Source: Maribacter forsetii DSM 18668
Lineage (GTDB): Bacteria > Bacteroidota > Bacteroidia > Flavobacteriales > Flavobacteriaceae
Reading direction: 5' to 3'
Assembly (NCBI RefSeq): GCF_000744105.1
Contig: NZ_JQLH01000001.1
Location: 1-64,000 of the forward strand
Length of the DNA: 64,000 nt
Below, piece by piece: positions 61,278 through 64,000 of this stretch. How positions within the stretch are numbered: position 1 is the stretch's first letter; each line of letters starts with the position of its first letter. The notes beneath the pieces were generated by a model. The model had not been told where the DNA came from. It did no database searches and worked only from the letters and a program-made list of their open reading frames with translations. Made by a program: the position numbers and the translations under genes.

Positions 61278-62840
61278 ATGCCTATGTCCAAATTATTTAA
61301 ATGGCTGATTGTTGTATTTATTTTCTGCGTTGGCGGTTATATGCTTGCGGAATGGAAAATGAAGAGGGAAGTTATTAGCTTTTTGGAAAGGAAAGTACCT
61401 GATCACATAGATTTTTCATATGATAAACTTACCATTAACCTTATTAAAGGTAACATTGCATTTTATGATGTTACTGTAGTGAGTCTGGGCAGGCAAACTT
61501 CATCTTGTGAAATTAAGGTTAATGCCGATCAACTCTCCATAAAAGGATTTAGCTATTGGAAGATACTTTTTGAAAAGTCTATTTTCATCAAAACACTTAC
61601 CCTTTCTAAACCTCATCTCAATTTTAAGACTTGCCCAAAAGATTCTGATAATGTAATTGCAAACAAAAGCAATCCTATAAAACTGTTAAAAGAGATTTTC
61701 GTTGAAGAACTCATTTTTGAAGATGGTATTGTTGAAATTTGGGATTCAGAAGAGGAAGTGGAATTGATTGCTGTAGAGTCTATAGGGCTGCACTTAAATA
61801 ATGTAGCTACCGACCCAGAAGTTATTACCAAATATGTTCCCTTTACGTTCTCAAAATATAACATCGAATTTCTAAATTTCACTGCTCCTTTAGGCAAGTA
61901 TGAAAAATTACATTTAGAATCTATGGTAATGAATAATTCAACCATTGATATTACTAATATTTCACTTTCCACAATATATTCAAAATCTGAACTAAGCAAA
62001 GAAATAACCTATCAACGAGATCATGTAGATTTAAAAGTACCGACAATTACAGTTAAAAACCATACCTATTTGGCAAGCAATGATTCTCTTCAAGTGCATT
62101 TTAAACATCTAATTCTTTCTGAGCCAAATTTAGAAATGTACAGAGATAAATCTAGATTAGAAGATTTCAGAAAAAAACCACTTTATGGCGAATTATTGCA
62201 AAAACTGCCCTTTAAAGTGGCAATTGACTCCGTTTTTATTGAAAAAGGAACAATTATCTATGAAGAGGATATGCCCAACAATACCAAAGCCGGTGCGCTT
62301 CATTTTAACGATTTAGATGTCTCTATCAGTAATTTATCTAATATGATTGCTGTAAAAGACCCGGTAAAAATTCAACTAGACGCTAATTTAATGGGCACTG
62401 GCAAATTTCATTTAGACTGGCAGTTTAATGTGCACGACCCCCGTAACTCCTTTTTAATATCTGGGCGACTATCAAACTTAAAAACCGAAAGGCTAAATGA
62501 GTTTTTGGTACCCAACCTAAGAACACAAACTACAGGTACCATTGATCAACTTTACTTTACCATTTCTGGTGATGAATACACCTCTACCGGGGAAATAAAA
62601 ATGAGTTATGAAGATTTTAAGTTTCAAGTCTTGAACAAAGAACGAATTGCCGTTAAAAAAGTACTTTCTTTTATTGGAAATCTATTCGTGAACGATGGTT
62701 CTAAAGCTGATGCGGAAGGATATAGATATGGTGACATTTCTGTAGAGCGCACCAAGCATAAATCTTTCTTCAATTATTTATGGATCAATCTTCAAGACGG
62801 ACTTCTAAGTGTATTGACCGGTAATGGCAAAAAAGAATAA
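61278..62840 (+). CDS. AsmA-like / DUF748-type membrane-anchored protein
   Basis: The protein is 520 aa. One N-terminal membrane helix (KWLIVVFIFCVGGYMLAEW) is followed by long beta-rich stretches (IDFSYDKLTINLIKGNIAFY, IFIKTLTLSKPHLNF) and a C-terminal segment with GTGKFHLDWQFNVHDPRNSF. This is the plan of AsmA-like lipid-bridge proteins that span the periplasm. The exact family is uncertain. The terminator at 62857 ends the transcript. Confidence 0.6.
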   Translation: MPMSKLFKWLIVVFIFCVGGYMLAEWKMKREVISFLERKVPDHIDFSYDKLTINLIKGNIAFYDVTVVSLGRQTSSCEIKVNADQLSIKGFSYWKILFEKSIFIKTLTLSKPHLNFKTCPKDSDNVIANKSNPIKLLKEIFVEELIFEDGIVEIWDSEEEVELIAVESIGLHLNNVATDPEVITKYVPFTFSKYNIEFLNFTAPLGKYEKLHLESMVMNNSTIDITNISLSTIYSKSELSKEITYQRDHVDLKVPTITVKNHTYLASNDSLQVHFKHLILSEPNLEMYRDKSRLEDFRKKPLYGELLQKLPFKVAIDSVFIEKGTIIYEEDMPNNTKAGALHFNDLDVSISNLSNMIAVKDPVKIQLDANLMGTGKFHLDWQFNVHDPRNSFLISGRLSNLKTERLNEFLVPNLRTQTTGTIDQLYFTISGDEYTSTGEIKMSYEDFKFQVLNKERIAVKKVLSFIGNLFVNDGSKADAEGYRYGDISVERTKHKSFFNYLWINLQDGLLSVLTGNGKKE

Positions 62841-62856
62841 GAACACTTTACAACTA

Positions 62857-62889
62857 AAAAAGCCAGATAGTTAAACTATCTGGCTTTAA
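62857..62889. terminator. Bidirectional terminator
   Basis: AAAGCCAGATAG (62859-62870) pairs with CTATCTGGCTTT (62876-62887) around TTAAA, with A and T runs on either side. It serves the AsmA-like gene and the convergent lipoprotein gene. Confidence 0.88.
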
Positions 62890-62910
62890 TTTTCATAGCA
62901 AATTTATATT

Positions 62911-63093
62911 CTAGTTGTCATCAGTAGCATCTTCTACTGCGTCTTCAACTTCGTCAGCTCCATCTTCAATTTCATCTCCAACATCATCCATTCCCTCTTC
63001 AATTTTTTCTCCCGTAGTTTTTTCTTCTCTACAGCTTGTTGCAATGCTCATTGTTGCAAATGCAAAAACAATCATTAATAGTGACTTCTTCAT
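62911..63093 (-). CDS. Small acidic lipoprotein
   Basis: The protein is 60 aa. The signal is MIVFAFATMSIATSC, then REEKTTGEKIEEGMDDVGDE followed by more Glu/Asp-Ala repeats. Short acidic lipoproteins of this type occur widely in Flavobacteria and their role is unknown. The 273-nt upstream gap holds two copies of GTTAACATAT about 40 nt apart and no gene. Confidence 0.7.
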   Translation of the reverse strand: MKKSLLMIVFAFATMSIATSCREEKTTGEKIEEGMDDVGDEIEDGADEVEDAVEDATDDN

Positions 63094-63366
63094 AATATAG
63101 TTTTAATAATTAGGTTAACATATTTATTGTTAGGCAGTGAGATTAACTTGTTAACATATAGTTTATCTTACCTCTCAAGACAAAAATGCTACAATTATGC
63201 AGAATGGTTTGGTTGTAAAAAAAAAAATCTTAACTCATCTACCCAAATACCCCAAATAATTTGAAAATCAACACTTTACTGTGTTTTATGTATTAATAAT
63301 GTGATTTTTTAGGGTGCATCACCTTTTAAAATTTACCTTATATTGTACCTATATTCTATTGTTTTA

Positions 63367-64000
63367 ATGAGCACAAAAAAGGAACTTAAGGAATTGAATG
63401 TGGTAGATGTGGTTAAAGATATCGCCCAAAGATTAGGTGTAAACTATAAGGAAGAAAATAATGAAATTTGTATGGATATACCCGAAGAAGCGGGTACCGG
63501 ACATATAAAAGCAATTAGTTTTTCTCACGGTGTCGGCATTATGGATGTTGATATTACGCTTAAGAAAGATGTCCGGTTTGTGTTAAACCAGTCTTTGGTT
63601 CAACCATTAGAAATTGTTTTTAATAGAGAAAAAACATTGCTACATGAGTTTGATGGTCAAGAAAAACAAACAGAAATTAAACATTTAGAAAGTGCTATTT
63701 TTTCATGTAACAGTAAATATGGTAATGTTCTCACCTTAAAAGCAAATGAACCCATGTGCTTTTTTAATCTTGAAATCAACAGAAAGCTATTTGAGGAGAA
63801 AATAGAATCGTTTCTACCTGAAATGGATGAAGATCTTGAAGGGCTTTTTAGAGATGTAAACGGCATTAACCTATTTTTTCATAAAGGCCATTACAGTTTG
63901 GATATCGCTAAATGCATTGAAGAAATTAACCAGACCGATGATCAGGGGTTTACCAAGAGTGTTTTTATAGAAGGTAAATGTTATGAAATATTGGCCCACC
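63367..64000 (+). CDS. AraC-family-type regulator, N-terminal part only
   Basis: The frame opens at the ATG at 63367 and runs past the window edge. The readable 211 residues start MSTKKELKELNVVDVVKDIA. They contain GHIKAISFSHGVGIMDVDIT, a cupin-like sensing part, and SLDIAKCIEEINQTDDQGFT with FIEGKCYEILAH, the linker helix before the HTH domain. The helix-turn-helix would lie beyond 64000, so the assignment is partly inference. Confidence 0.6.
   Translation, partial: MSTKKELKELNVVDVVKDIAQRLGVNYKEENNEICMDIPEEAGTGHIKAISFSHGVGIMDVDITLKKDVRFVLNQSLVQPLEIVFNREKTLLHEFDGQEKQTEIKHLESAIFSCNSKYGNVLTLKANEPMCFFNLEINRKLFEEKIESFLPEMDEDLEGLFRDVNGINLFFHKGHYSLDIAKCIEEINQTDDQGFTKSVFIEGKCYEILAH

Overview
The window looks like a chromosomal segment of a marine-type Flavobacteriaceae (Bacteroidota), close in style to Maribacter, Zobellia or Arenibacter; the genus is inference. 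The DNA is AT-rich. Many exported proteins are short-signal lipoproteins ending in S-C. Several start regions carry the Bacteroidota -7 box TAnnTTTG, with no strong Shine-Dalgarno. Typical families are present: imelysin/di-heme oxidoreductase operon, MbnP/MbnH, HopJ, SigZ, a GreA-like factor, GH3 and a flavobacterial DUF177-rpmF-fabH-accB-accC order.

Layout. 1-3.1 kb holds three consecutive minus-strand genes (SDR, TlpA-like lipoprotein, LRR protein), each broken by several one-base frameshifts. 3.1-6.6 kb is accessory: two unknown small genes, an LRR lipoprotein and a 614-aa PD-(D/E)XK nuclease. 6.7-8.8 kb is phzF and sigZ between two copies of a heptamer (GAGTTAG) repeat, plus a flavodoxin-like remnant. 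8.9-12.7 kb is an iron/heme-type operon imelysin - di-heme oxidoreductase - imelysin. 13.9-14.9 kb is the oddest stretch: one intact tRNA-Ala(GGC), four tRNA-like 3' modules in which an 18-nt palindrome replaces the anticodon arm, two diverged partial modules and an embedded GIY-YIG nuclease gene. 15-21.5 kb has housekeeping and transport genes (UspA, GNAT, MATE, enoyl-CoA hydratase, QueD, EEP, LpxH-like). 21.6-22.2 kb carries two homologous tandem small-RNA candidates, each with its own terminator and a hairpin whose stem covaries between the copies. 22.2-28.7 kb has MFS, VOC, RecJ, OsmC, UDG and HopJ genes separated by repeat-rich, AT-rich gaps. 28.7-32.2 kb is a copper-type MbnP/MbnH locus. 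32.3-41.1 kb has rsmI, tdk-alr, mscL, asd, a prolyl oligopeptidase, an ABC ATPase and arfB. 41.1-51.7 kb holds gntP, an overlapping FKBP/GreA-like/lipoprotein operon, a DAO-type flavoenzyme, the fatty-acid cluster accC-accB-fabH-rpmF-DUF177, pdxA and ribE. 51.7-57 kb has a NagX-like/sodium symporter pair, TauE and a small accessory insert with a SUKH-like immunity gene. 57-64 kb has GH3, a metalloprotease, cardiolipin synthase, an ArsC-like protein, an AsmA-like protein, a small acidic lipoprotein and the start of an AraC-type regulator.

How the genes work together. The imelysin operon and the MbnP/MbnH block both look like surface metal-handling modules (iron/heme and copper). The fatty-acid block couples rpmF and DUF177 to lipid synthesis. 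The two most promising undescribed items are the tRNA-mimic array with its GIY-YIG gene and the twin structured sRNAs. All statements come from reading the sequence; no search or folding program was run.
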